This document shows, one piece after another, positions 27,222-35,340 of a stretch of DNA of 64,000 nucleotides. Location of the stretch: NCBI RefSeq assembly GCF_014901205.1, contig NZ_JACNMU010000009.1, positions 141,697 through 205,696 on the forward strand, written 5' to 3'. Source of the stretch: Meridianimarinicoccus sp. MJW13. GTDB lineage: Bacteria; Pseudomonadota; Alphaproteobacteria; Rhodobacterales; Rhodobacteraceae. Each line of letters opens with the position of its first letter. The first letter of the stretch is position 1. The notes under the pieces are model-generated. The model made no database searches. It worked only from the letters and a program-made list of their open reading frames with translations, and had not been told where the DNA came from. The translations under genes and the position numbers were made by a program.

Positions 27222-28079
27222 TCATTCCAGTTCGTTCAACCGGATGCGCAGCGCCTCGACATCTTCCAGATAGCTTTGCCCGGCCTCACCCAGGGCGCGG
27301 CGGGTTTCCAGAACCAGAAGCCGCAGGATCGAGATCGCGCCGACATAGCTGTCGGCAAACTGCGGCGTGTCCACCTGGCATTCGATGGTCCATGTCGCCA
27401 GCGCCGGGGCTTCGCGCACGGATTGATCGGTGATCAGCAGGATCCGCGCGCCACGATCCGCCATTTCGGCCACCACGCGGTTGAAGCTAGCAGGCCGCCG
27501 CCGCAGCCCGACCACGATGGCCAGATCCCCTTGTTCCAGCAGGGCAATACCTTCGGCCTGCGTCTGTCCGGGCAGCAACAGAGGCGAGACCGCGCGGCGG
27601 ATCTGCGCCAGTTGCGCGGTGACGTACTGCGCCAGGAAATGACTGTTGCGATAGCCCAGGCAGCGCACGCGGGGCGCCTTGGCCAGGGCGGTGCTGATGT
27701 CCTTCAACGTCAGCGGGTTGAGCCGCGACAGGGTGCCTTCCAGAACCTCGATCTCGTTGTGCAGCAGATCCGACAGATGGCCGCCGTCCCCGGACCGCGC
27801 GCCGGTGAACAGGGGCGAGCCTCCGGCCCGCAGCTTGCGCGCTTCCTGCCGCGCCTGGTCGAAACTGTCATAGCCGATCCGCCGGAAAAAGCGGCTGACG
27901 GTTGCATTGGACACGCCCGCACGGGTGGCCAGCTCTGACCCGGTCAGCACCGCCAGTTCGGCGGGGTTCTCCAGCACCGAATCGGCGATGCGCCTTTCGC
28001 CCTCGGGCAGTCCTGAAAACGCCTCATGAATGCGCTGCGGCATTGGGCGTGCGCTTTTTTTTGCCTGTTTTTCAGACAC
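27222..28079 (-). CDS. RpiR-family transcriptional regulator (HTH + SIS)
   Basis: About 285 residues. The N-terminal HTH_6 domain reads ELATRAGVSNATVSRFFRRIGY near residues 45-66; the C-terminal SIS domain holds CLGYRNSHFLAQYV and VVGLRRRPASFN, where effector would bind. RpiR regulators usually sense a phosphorylated sugar or an organic acid. It is divergent from the TRAP transporter operon (105 bases apart) and is its likely regulator. Start is uncertain: GTG at 28079 is given, but the ATG at 28043 is equally possible, and neither has a convincing ribosome-binding site. The gene is 184 bases upstream of the giant gene and in the same direction. Confidence 0.82.
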   Translation of the reverse strand: MSEKQAKKSARPMPQRIHEAFSGLPEGERRIADSVLENPAELAVLTGSELATRAGVSNATVSRFFRRIGYDSFDQARQEARKLRAGGSPLFTGARSGDGGHLSDLLHNEIEVLEGTLSRLNPLTLKDISTALAKAPRVRCLGYRNSHFLAQYVTAQLAQIRRAVSPLLLPGQTQAEGIALLEQGDLAIVVGLRRRPASFNRVVAEMADRGARILLITDQSVREAPALATWTIECQVDTPQFADSYVGAISILRLLVLETRRALGEAGQSYLEDVEALRIRLNELE

Positions 28080-28184
28080 GTCGCGGCGCCGATAAATTGA
28101 AATAGGTTTTTCGTTGTTCCATGGTAAAAGAAAAGTGTCTTTCTCTTTGTACGTCAAGTCCCAGCCAGAGAGGCCAGAACCAAC

Positions 28185-28718
28185 GTGTCCCCAATCTCGG
28201 AAAAAGCCAAGCGGCTCAGCCTGCGCGTCAACTGGGTGGTGGAACGTGTCTGCGTTGCCCTTCTGGTGCTGCTGGTGCTGGATGTCTGGCTTGGCATTCT
28301 GGCGCGCTATGTCATCCCCCTGCCGATGACCTTCACCGAGGAGCTGGCGCGCTACCTGATGATCTGGATGGCGCTGCTGGCGGTGTCCTCGGGCATCGCG
28401 CATCGCGAACACATCGGGGTTGAGTTCATCTTCAGCCGCCTGCCCGCCTCGGCCCGCCGCTGGCTGGCCACCGGGTTCGACGTCATCGCCTTCATCTTCT
28501 TCGCCGCACTTTTCTACTATGGCATCGGCTTCGCCGAGCGCGGGTTCTCGCGGCTGACGATGATCTACGCCATTCCCAAGGGCTATCCCTTCCTCGGCGT
28601 GCCACTGGCCGCGGGCATGGCCTGCGTGCAACTGGCCCTGATCGGGATCCACGACTTTTTCAACGATACACCGCCCGAGGCCTTGGGCGCGACGCTGCTC
28701 GATCCGGGAGACGACTGA
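28185..28718 (+). CDS. TRAP transporter small permease (DctQ-type)
   Basis: 177 residues with four hydrophobic helices (about residues 20-42, 55-73, 92-115, 135-155) as in DctQ subunits of tripartite ATP-independent periplasmic transporters. The conserved AxxSGxAHREHIGVEF segment is at about residues 67-84. Start is GTG at 28185. The stop overlaps the ATG of the large permease by one base. It opens an operon with the large permease, the binding protein and three amidohydrolase/lyase genes. Confidence 0.88.
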   Translation: MSPISEKAKRLSLRVNWVVERVCVALLVLLVLDVWLGILARYVIPLPMTFTEELARYLMIWMALLAVSSGIAHREHIGVEFIFSRLPASARRWLATGFDVIAFIFFAALFYYGIGFAERGFSRLTMIYAIPKGYPFLGVPLAAGMACVQLALIGIHDFFNDTPPEALGATLLDPGDD

Positions 28719-30001
28719 TGGGTGCACTGCTGGTTGCAATCGCGTTTTTCGGGCTGATGGCCCTGGGCATGCCGGTGGGATTTGCCATCGGGGTGTCGGG
28801 CATGATCGGCATCCTGGATATCGGGCCGCGCTTCATGCAGATGGCCCCGGACCGGCTGTTTGCCGGGCTGGACCTGTTTCCCTTCCTGGCGATGCCCTTC
28901 TTCATCCTGGCGGGCGAGATCATGAACCGCTCGGGCATCACCCAGGGGCTGGTGAAGCTGGCGAACGCGCTGGTGGGCTGGATGCGCGGCGGCATGGCCC
29001 ATTCCAACATGGTGGCCTCGGTCATGTTCGCGGGCATCACCGGGTCGGCCACCGCCGATGCGGCGGCCTTCGGCAACACCATGGTGCCGGCCATGCACAA
29101 GGCGGGCTATTCGAAATCCTATGCCGCGGCGGTGACGGCGGCGGGGTCGATCATCGGGCCGACCATCCCGCCGTCGACGCTGGCGATCATCTATGGCTCG
29201 ATCATGGGGGTGTCCATTGCCGGGCTGTTCGCGGCGGGCATCCTTCCGGGGCTGCTGATCTGCGCCATCTGCATGGCGGTGATCGCCCTGACCGCGCGCC
29301 GCAAGAACCTGCCCAAGGGCGAGGGCCGCCCCAGCTTTCGCCTTGTCATTCAGGCCCTGCGCGAGGGCTTTCTGGCGGCCCTGTTGCCGCTGTTCATCCT
29401 CGGCTCGATCCTGGGCGGCTTTGCCACGCCGACCGAGGCCGCCGCCATCGCCGTCGCCTATGCGCTGTTCGTCGGCGGGGTGATCTACCGGGCGCTGTCC
29501 TGGCGCGACCTGTACGAGATCGCCGTGCGCACCACCCGGATCACCGGGGTGATCTTCCTGATCATCGCCGCGGCCTCGATCCTGGGCTGGTGGATGACCT
29601 TCAACCGCATTCCGCAGGCGATTGCCGAGGCCATGCTGGCGGTCTCGGACAATCCCAACATCATTATCGGCATGATCCTGATCCTGCTGCTGCTGATCGG
29701 GCTGGTCATGGACATCAACGCCACCCTGATCATCCTGGCGCCGGTGCTGGCGCCGCTGACCCTGCAGATCGGCATGGATCCGGTCCACGCCGGCATCATG
29801 ATCATTCTCGCGCTCAACATCTCGCTGATGACGCCACCGGTGGGCGCCTGCCTGTTCGTGCTGGCCTCGGTCACCGGCGAAAAGGTCGAGGCCATCACCC
29901 GCGAGCTTTGGCCCTTTATCCTGGCCGAGGTGGCGATCCTTCTGCTGATCGCCTTCTGGTCCGATCTCACCCTCTTCGTCCCAAGGCTACTGGGGCTCTG
30001 A
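28718..30001 (+). CDS. TRAP transporter large permease (DctM-type)
   Basis: 427-residue integral membrane protein with about twelve hydrophobic segments, full length for DctM. It has the family hallmarks of the first part (GMPVGFAIGVSGMIG), LPFFILAGEIMNRSG-like MPFFILAGEIMNRSG near residue 65, and SGSATADAAA-like TGSATADAAAFG near residue 110. It carries out sodium-coupled uptake of the ligand delivered by the binding protein. Ligand is not evident from the sequence. Confidence 0.92.
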   Translation: MGALLVAIAFFGLMALGMPVGFAIGVSGMIGILDIGPRFMQMAPDRLFAGLDLFPFLAMPFFILAGEIMNRSGITQGLVKLANALVGWMRGGMAHSNMVASVMFAGITGSATADAAAFGNTMVPAMHKAGYSKSYAAAVTAAGSIIGPTIPPSTLAIIYGSIMGVSIAGLFAAGILPGLLICAICMAVIALTARRKNLPKGEGRPSFRLVIQALREGFLAALLPLFILGSILGGFATPTEAAAIAVAYALFVGGVIYRALSWRDLYEIAVRTTRITGVIFLIIAAASILGWWMTFNRIPQAIAEAMLAVSDNPNIIIGMILILLLLIGLVMDINATLIILAPVLAPLTLQIGMDPVHAGIMIILALNISLMTPPVGACLFVLASVTGEKVEAITRELWPFILAEVAILLLIAFWSDLTLFVPRLLGL

Positions 30002-30038
30002 CCCCCGGCTCAACGTCCCAAAAGGAAAGGAATATCCC

Positions 30039-31076
30039 ATGTCTTTACTGAAATACGCCTCTGCCGCGCTGATCGGTGCCTGCCTTGCCACCGGCGCCAA
30101 CGCCGCCGACATCACCCTGCGTCTGGCGCATCTGAACCCCGACGATCCCTTCGCCTCGCATTCGGGGGCCATGGCGGCGGTCTTTGCCTCGCTGGTGGAA
30201 TCCAACTCCAACGGCCGGATCGAGGTGCAGGTCTTCCCCAACGGCCAGCTTGGCAAGGACAACGAGGTCATCGACCAAGTGCGCTCGGGCCTCGTGGAAA
30301 GCACGATTTCCTCGTCGGGCGGGATGGCGCAGCACTATCCGCTGGTCGGCGTCTTCGACATCCCCTTCGCCTTCCCCAACATCGGCGTGGCCTCCAAGGT
30401 GATCGACACCGACAGCTCCTTCGGAGAGGCCTTCGTGGCCGATCTGGAAAACAAGACCGGGCTTGAGGTGCTGGGCTTGCTGGATTCCGGTGGCTTCTTC
30501 GCCTTCACCTCGGGCAAGGCGCCGATCACCTCGGTCGAGGACATGGACGGTCAACGCATCCGCACCATGACCCTGCCGACCCATGAAACCATGGTTTCGT
30601 CGCTGGGCGGCCAGCCGACGCCGCTGCCCTGGGCCGAGGTCTATACCGCCCTGCAAACCGGCGTGGCCGATGGCCAGATGAACCCGGTGCCGATCATCGC
30701 CTTTGCCAAGTTCGACGAGGTGCAGAAATACCTGTCGGTCACGAACCACCTGATCACGCCCTACATCTGGACCATGAACGCCGAGTTCCTGGAAGGGCTG
30801 AGCGCCGAGGATCAATACCTGATCCGCTGGGCCGCCGATGTTGCCACCGACGCGGGCCGCGCCATGAGCCGGGTCATCGAAGCCTCGGATCGCGGGTTGC
30901 CCGCGCTGGCCGAGAAGATGGAGGTCAACGTGGTGACGCCCGAGGAACAGGCCCGATTCGCTGCCGCCGCCCAGCCCGCCGTGCGCGCCCTGATCGAAGA
31001 CAGCTATGGCGCCGAGGGCATGGCCCTGCTGGACGCGATGCTGGCCTCGATCGACGAGGAACGCGGCAACTTCTGA
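30039..31076 (+). CDS. TRAP transporter periplasmic substrate-binding protein (DctP-type)
   Basis: 345 residues with a signal peptide (cleavage after GANA near residue 22) and the DctP fold. The conserved segment of the family, ending in WAEVYTALQTGVADGQMNP near residue 200-217, is present, as is the arginine that in most DctP proteins salt-bridges a carboxylate ligand (GQRIRTMTLPTHETM near 170). AAGGAAAGG precedes the ATG. A carboxylate or amino-acid-like ligand is likely; the linked ammonia-lyase and carbamoylases suggest a ureido or diamino acid. Confidence 0.9.
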   Translation: MSLLKYASAALIGACLATGANAADITLRLAHLNPDDPFASHSGAMAAVFASLVESNSNGRIEVQVFPNGQLGKDNEVIDQVRSGLVESTISSSGGMAQHYPLVGVFDIPFAFPNIGVASKVIDTDSSFGEAFVADLENKTGLEVLGLLDSGGFFAFTSGKAPITSVEDMDGQRIRTMTLPTHETMVSSLGGQPTPLPWAEVYTALQTGVADGQMNPVPIIAFAKFDEVQKYLSVTNHLITPYIWTMNAEFLEGLSAEDQYLIRWAADVATDAGRAMSRVIEASDRGLPALAEKMEVNVVTPEEQARFAAAAQPAVRALIEDSYGAEGMALLDAMLASIDEERGNF

Positions 31077-31088
31077 GCCTTGCCAACC

Positions 31089-31117
31089 GGTCCGGGCGCC
31101 CCTTCAGTGCCCGGACC
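31089..31117 (+). promoter_or_regulatory. Intra-operon hairpin after the TRAP binding-protein gene
   Basis: Perfect 9-bp arms GGTCCGGGC (31089-31097) and GCCCGGACC (31109-31117), loop of 11 bases, no T-run. As at 5555, it follows a binding-protein gene and probably stabilises its message or causes partial termination. Confidence 0.55.
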
Positions 31118-31151
31118 CCGCCCCGCACCGGGCATGACATTCGAGGATCCC

Positions 31152-32393
31152 ATGACGATCGAGCTGACCCGCGGCCCGGACACCCCTGCCGCCTATACGC
31201 TGCGCCTGAATCCGGCCGCGGCCCCGAGAAACCCCTGGACCGCGGCGCAGAACGCGATCCTCAGCGACGCGGGCTTTGCCGCCGCGCGGGACACCATCGG
31301 CCATTGGCCGGGGTATGCGCCCACGCCGCTGGTGGCGCTGCCCGATCTGGCCGACCGGGCCGGGGTCGTCAGTCTGCACTACAAGGACGAAGGCGGGCGC
31401 TTTGGACTGGGCAGCTTCAAGGCGCTTGGCGGCGCCTATGCCGTTGCGCGGCTGCTGCAAGCGGAACTGGGCAAGGCCCTGGGCCGCAAGGTGACCATGG
31501 ATGAGGTCACGCAGGTCGCCCATCCGGATCTGGCCGCGAAGATCACCGTGTGCTGCGCCACCGATGGCAACCACGGACGCTCGGTCGCCTGGGGCGCGCA
31601 AACCTTCGGCTGTGCTTGCGTCATCTTCATCCACGCCACCGTGTCCGAGGCCCGCAAGACCGCCATCGAAAGCTTCGGGGCCGAGGTGCGCCGCTGCGAC
31701 GGCAACTATGACGACAGCGTGCGCGCAGCCCAGGACACCGCCCGGCACGAAGGCTGGTTCGTGGTCTCGGATACCTCCTATCCCGGCTACATGGAGGTGC
31801 CAAAGGACGTGATGCAGGGCTATGAGATCATGGCCGCCGAAGCCTTCGACGCGCTGGACCATCCGCCCACACACATCTTCCTGCAAACCGGCGTCGGCGG
31901 CATGGCCGCAGCGGTCACGGCACAAGCCAAGCGGCGCTGGGGCGATGCCCGCCCGGTGATCGTGCTGTGCGACCCGGATCTGTCCGCCTGTTTCCTGGAA
32001 TCCTTCCGCGCCGGGAAACCGGCGGTGGTCGAAGGCGATCTGGACACGCTGATGGCCGGGCTGGCCTGTGGCGAGGTTTCGGCGCTGGCCTGGGCGGTGC
32101 TTGAGGAACACGCCGATGCCGTCATGGCGGTGACCGACGCCGCCGCCGTCGCCGCGATGAAACATCTGGCCTTCCCGAAGGGCGGTGACCCTGCCGTGGT
32201 GGCGGGCGAATCCGCCGTGGCCGGGCTGGCCGGGCTGCTGGCGCTGGCCGAGGATGCCGAGGCCCGAAGCCTGCTGCATCTTGGCCCCGACGCCCGCGTG
32301 CTGCTGTTCGGCACCGAAGGCGACACCGATCCCGCCCTTTACCAAGACCTCGTGGGCGCGCCCGCCGCCACCATCCGGCAGGGCACCGCATGA
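31152..32393 (+). CDS. dpaL: 2,3-diaminopropionate ammonia-lyase
   Basis: 413-residue fold-type II PLP enzyme. It converts 2,3-diaminopropionate to pyruvate and two ammonia. The PLP lysine lies in GRFGLGSFKALGGAYA (K90 here), the family motif CCATDGNHGRSVAWGA binds the cofactor phosphate and substrate, and TGVGGMAAAV is the glycine-rich loop. Length matches YgeX-type enzymes (about 400). ATG at 31152 is chosen for the preceding GAGGA; ATG at 31134 in the same frame is the alternative. Its stop overlaps the next start by ATGA, so it is coupled to the amidohydrolase and is in the TRAP operon. Confidence 0.9.
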   Translation: MTIELTRGPDTPAAYTLRLNPAAAPRNPWTAAQNAILSDAGFAAARDTIGHWPGYAPTPLVALPDLADRAGVVSLHYKDEGGRFGLGSFKALGGAYAVARLLQAELGKALGRKVTMDEVTQVAHPDLAAKITVCCATDGNHGRSVAWGAQTFGCACVIFIHATVSEARKTAIESFGAEVRRCDGNYDDSVRAAQDTARHEGWFVVSDTSYPGYMEVPKDVMQGYEIMAAEAFDALDHPPTHIFLQTGVGGMAAAVTAQAKRRWGDARPVIVLCDPDLSACFLESFRAGKPAVVEGDLDTLMAGLACGEVSALAWAVLEEHADAVMAVTDAAAVAAMKHLAFPKGGDPAVVAGESAVAGLAGLLALAEDAEARSLLHLGPDARVLLFGTEGDTDPALYQDLVGAPAATIRQGTA

Positions 32394-33619
32394 CCCCCGA
32401 AATCTGCCCCGACCGCATGATGGCCCGTCTGACCGAACTGGGCCGCATCGGCGCGCTGGAGGGTGGCGGCGTCAGCCGCCTGGCGCTGACCGACGCCGAC
32501 AAGGCCGGACGCGACTGGCTGGTCGCGGGGATGCGGGCGCTTGGACTGAGCGTCTTCATCGACGGCATCGGCAACATCTGGGGCATTCGGCCCGGCACCG
32601 GCGATGGCGCGCCGATCATGGTCGGCTCGCATATCGACACTGTGGCGACCGGCGGAATTTATGACGGTGCGCTCGGCGTGCTGGCCGGGTTGGAGGTCAT
32701 CGCCGCCCTGAACGCCTGTGCGGCGCGCACCGAACACCCCGTCGCCGTGGCCGCCTTCACCAACGAGGAAGGCGCGCGTTTCGCCCCTGACATGATGGGC
32801 TCGGGCGTGCATCAGGGGGCGTTGGAACTGCAGCAGATGCTGGCGGTCACCGCCACCGATGGCAAGGGCGTGGTCAAGGAAGACCTGGACCGCATCGGCT
32901 ATCGCGGTGACGCCGCCCCGATCACCCCGGCGGCCTTTCTGGAACTGCACATCGAACAGGGCCCGGTCCTGGAACAGGACGGGGTGCGTATCGGCGCCGT
33001 GACCGGCGTGCAGGGCATCCACTGGACCGAATTTACCGTGCACGGCCAGACCAACCACGCCGGCACCACGCCCATGGCCCTGCGCCGCGACGCCGGACAG
33101 GTGGCCATGCGCATCGCGCGGGAGGCCGACGCCATCGCCACCGACAACGGCCCGCCACAGGTGGCCACCGTGGGCGTCTTCGAGGTGTCCCCCGGATTGG
33201 TCAACGTGGTGCCCGACCGCGCCCGCCTGACCGTCGATCTGCGCAACACCGACGGCGCGGTGCTGGAGGCCGCCACCAGGCGGCTGACGGGTTTTGCCGA
33301 GGCCGCCGCCGCCGAGGCCGGGTGCACCCTGACCCATCGTCCGTTGGCCCGCTTTGCCCCCGTGGCCTTCGACGCGGGTCTTGTGGACAAGGTCGAGGCC
33401 GCCGCGACGGCGCGCCAGTTGTCCGTGAAAAGGATGCCCTCGGGCGCGGGCCATGACGCGCAGATGTTCGCGCCCAATTGTCCGACGGCGATGATCTTCA
33501 TCCCCTCGCACAAGGGGCTCAGTCACAACGTGAAGGAACACAGCGACGAGGCCGATATCATCGCGGGCACGCAGGTGCTGCTCGATCTCGTGTGCGATTT
33601 GGCAGGGGTGGAAACATGA
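32390..33619 (+). CDS. M20-family N-carbamoyl-L-amino acid hydrolase / allantoate amidohydrolase-like
   Basis: 409-residue binuclear metal hydrolase that removes a carbamoyl group from an N-carbamoyl (ureido) acid. Metal-binding positions visible: GSHIDTV near residue 82, YDGALGVLAGLE near 92, TNEEGARF near 125, ELHIEQGPVLE near 185 and PSHKGLSHNVKEHS near 375. The central dimerisation domain contains the family's QTNHAGTTPM. Members include allantoate amidohydrolase, beta-ureidopropionase and L-carbamoylases; sequence alone does not separate them. It is coupled to the ammonia-lyase in front and to a second, unrelated carbamoylase behind, with 4-base overlaps. Confidence 0.86.
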   Translation: MTPEICPDRMMARLTELGRIGALEGGGVSRLALTDADKAGRDWLVAGMRALGLSVFIDGIGNIWGIRPGTGDGAPIMVGSHIDTVATGGIYDGALGVLAGLEVIAALNACAARTEHPVAVAAFTNEEGARFAPDMMGSGVHQGALELQQMLAVTATDGKGVVKEDLDRIGYRGDAAPITPAAFLELHIEQGPVLEQDGVRIGAVTGVQGIHWTEFTVHGQTNHAGTTPMALRRDAGQVAMRIAREADAIATDNGPPQVATVGVFEVSPGLVNVVPDRARLTVDLRNTDGAVLEAATRRLTGFAEAAAAEAGCTLTHRPLARFAPVAFDAGLVDKVEAAATARQLSVKRMPSGAGHDAQMFAPNCPTAMIFIPSHKGLSHNVKEHSDEADIIAGTQVLLDLVCDLAGVET

Positions 33620-34533
33620 GCCGGAAATTCGTCGTGGCCGGGGCCCAGATGGGCCCGATCCAGCGCGGGGACAGCCGCGCCTCGGCGGTGGCGCGCATGT
33701 GCGCGCTGATGCGCGACGCCCATGCCCGTGGCGCGGAACTGGTGGTGTTTCCCGAACTGGCGCTGACCACCTTCTTCCCGCGCTGGTTCATGACCGACCG
33801 GGCCGAGATCGACGGCTGGTTCGAAGCCGCCATGCCCAATGCCAAGGTTCAGCCGCTGTTCGATCTAGCCCGCGAGCTGGGTATCGGCTTTCACCTGGGC
33901 TATGGCGAACTGACCCCCGAAGGGCGGTATTTCAACACCGCGATCCTTGTGGACGGGACCGGCGCCATCGTCGGCAAGTACCGAAAGATCCACCTGCCCG
34001 GCCACCGCGAGGATGAGCCCTGGCGCCCGTTCCAGCATCTGGAAAAACGCTATTTCGAAAAGGGCGATCTGGGTTTTCCGGTGTTCGACGCCTTTGGCGG
34101 CAAGCTGGGCATGTGCATCTGCAACGACCGGCGCTGGCCTGAAACCTGGCGGATGCTGGGGCTGGGCGGGGCCGAACTGGTGGTTCTGGGCTACAACACG
34201 CCGCTGCATTATCCGCCCGCGCCGGAACACGATCACCTGCAGTACTTCCACAACGAGTTGTCGATCCAGGCCGGATGCTACCAGAACGGTGTCTGGGCCG
34301 TGGCCGTCGCCAAGGCCGGGGTGGAGGAAGGCAGCGAGTTGATCGGCGGCAGCGTGATCGTCGCGCCCACCGGGGAAATCCTGGCCCGCGCCGCGACCAG
34401 CGGCGACGAGATCATCACCGCCGAGGTCGATCTGAACCGCTGTTCCGAAACCCGCGCCAATGTCTTCAACTTCGCCCTGCACCGCGAGCCGCAGGATTAC
34501 GCCGCCATCACCGCCCCCAAGCCCAAGGGCTGA
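33616..34533 (+). CDS. Carbon-nitrogen hydrolase, N-carbamoyl-D-amino acid hydrolase type
   Basis: 305 residues, the length of D-carbamoylase (304 in Agrobacterium). The nitrilase-superfamily triad is E47 (VVFPELALT), K124 (GKYRKIHLPG) and C169 (MCICNDRRWPETW), and the last motif is nearly that of D-carbamoylases. It hydrolyses an N-carbamoyl amino acid to amino acid, CO2 and ammonia in the cytoplasm. The start ATG overlaps the M20 gene stop (ATGA). Having both an M20 and a nitrilase-type carbamoylase in one operon suggests two ureido groups, or both enantiomers, are handled. Confidence 0.9.
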   Translation: MSRKFVVAGAQMGPIQRGDSRASAVARMCALMRDAHARGAELVVFPELALTTFFPRWFMTDRAEIDGWFEAAMPNAKVQPLFDLARELGIGFHLGYGELTPEGRYFNTAILVDGTGAIVGKYRKIHLPGHREDEPWRPFQHLEKRYFEKGDLGFPVFDAFGGKLGMCICNDRRWPETWRMLGLGGAELVVLGYNTPLHYPPAPEHDHLQYFHNELSIQAGCYQNGVWAVAVAKAGVEEGSELIGGSVIVAPTGEILARAATSGDEIITAEVDLNRCSETRANVFNFALHREPQDYAAITAPKPKG

Positions 34534-34551
34534 CGGCTCCGGCCTACGGCT

Positions 34552-35265
34552 TCAACCCCTGGTCAGGTCCGGCAGGGTGACATCGCCCCAGATCGGCAGG
34601 TGATCCGACGCCACCTTGGCCAGCTTGCCCTGTTCGACCCCGGCATCGCGCAACGCGACCCCGGTGCTCAGGGCGATCCGATCCAGCCCCGCCATGGGCC
34701 GGGCGCTGTGGAAGGATCTGCCGGGGCTGATGACCTCGAACCCGTCGGCCAGCGGCTCCAGCCCGGCCGTGTCGGACCATTCGTTGAAATCGCCCAGGAT
34801 CGCCGTGGCCCCGGCCCCGGTTTCGGCCAGATGGGCGCGGATGCGGGCCAGTTGTTCCAGACGATAAGGGCGCAGCAGCCCCAGGTGGGTGCCGACCACG
34901 GTCAGATGGCCCGTATCGGTGCCCACGTCGACCTGTACGGCACCGCGCGGCTCCAGCCCCGGCAGTTCGATGCGATCGACCCGGTGAATGGTCAGCCCGC
35001 GCCGCACCAGCACCGCGTTGCCGTGCCAGCCCAGGCTGACATCGTTGTCGGCCAGCCGGGCAATCTGGAAATCGGTGTCGCGCAACAGGGCTTCGACATC
35101 CATCGCCGTGGGCCGGTTGCCCAGACGCTTGTCGGCTTCCTGAATGGCGACGACATCGGCATCCAGACTGTTGATGACATCCAGGATCCGCCCCGGATCG
35201 CGGCGATAGTCCAGCCCCACGGCTTTGCGGATGTTATAGCTGGCAAGGCGAAGCTGTCGGGTCAT
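34552..35265 (-). CDS. Endonuclease/exonuclease/phosphatase-family metal-dependent hydrolase
   Basis: 237 residues of the EEP fold. Motifs in order: LASYNIRKAVGLD (Asn metal ligand), VVAIQEAD (catalytic Glu), GTHLGLL (His), ILGDFNEWSD (GDFN) and the final SDHLP (catalytic His). No signal peptide from the chosen ATG at 35265. Family members cut DNA, sphingomyelin or phosphoinositides; short bacterial ones like this are often phosphodiesterases of lipid metabolism, but the substrate is unknown. It converges with the carbamoylase operon, ending 18 bases away. Confidence 0.78.
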   Translation of the reverse strand: MTRQLRLASYNIRKAVGLDYRRDPGRILDVINSLDADVVAIQEADKRLGNRPTAMDVEALLRDTDFQIARLADNDVSLGWHGNAVLVRRGLTIHRVDRIELPGLEPRGAVQVDVGTDTGHLTVVGTHLGLLRPYRLEQLARIRAHLAETGAGATAILGDFNEWSDTAGLEPLADGFEVISPGRSFHSARPMAGLDRIALSTGVALRDAGVEQGKLAKVASDHLPIWGDVTLPDLTRG

Positions 35266-35340
35266 CGGGGCATGTCCTGTTCGGGCCTCTTGGGCATAGG
35301 ACGGCACGCCCGCGCAACGCAAGCCCCGTCCGGGCGCTGG

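Noticed and set aside
28080..28739. N-terminal extension of the RpiR regulator by about 220 codons
   Set aside because: It would be antisense to the TRAP small permease and leave no promoter region; it has no homology to RpiR proteins.
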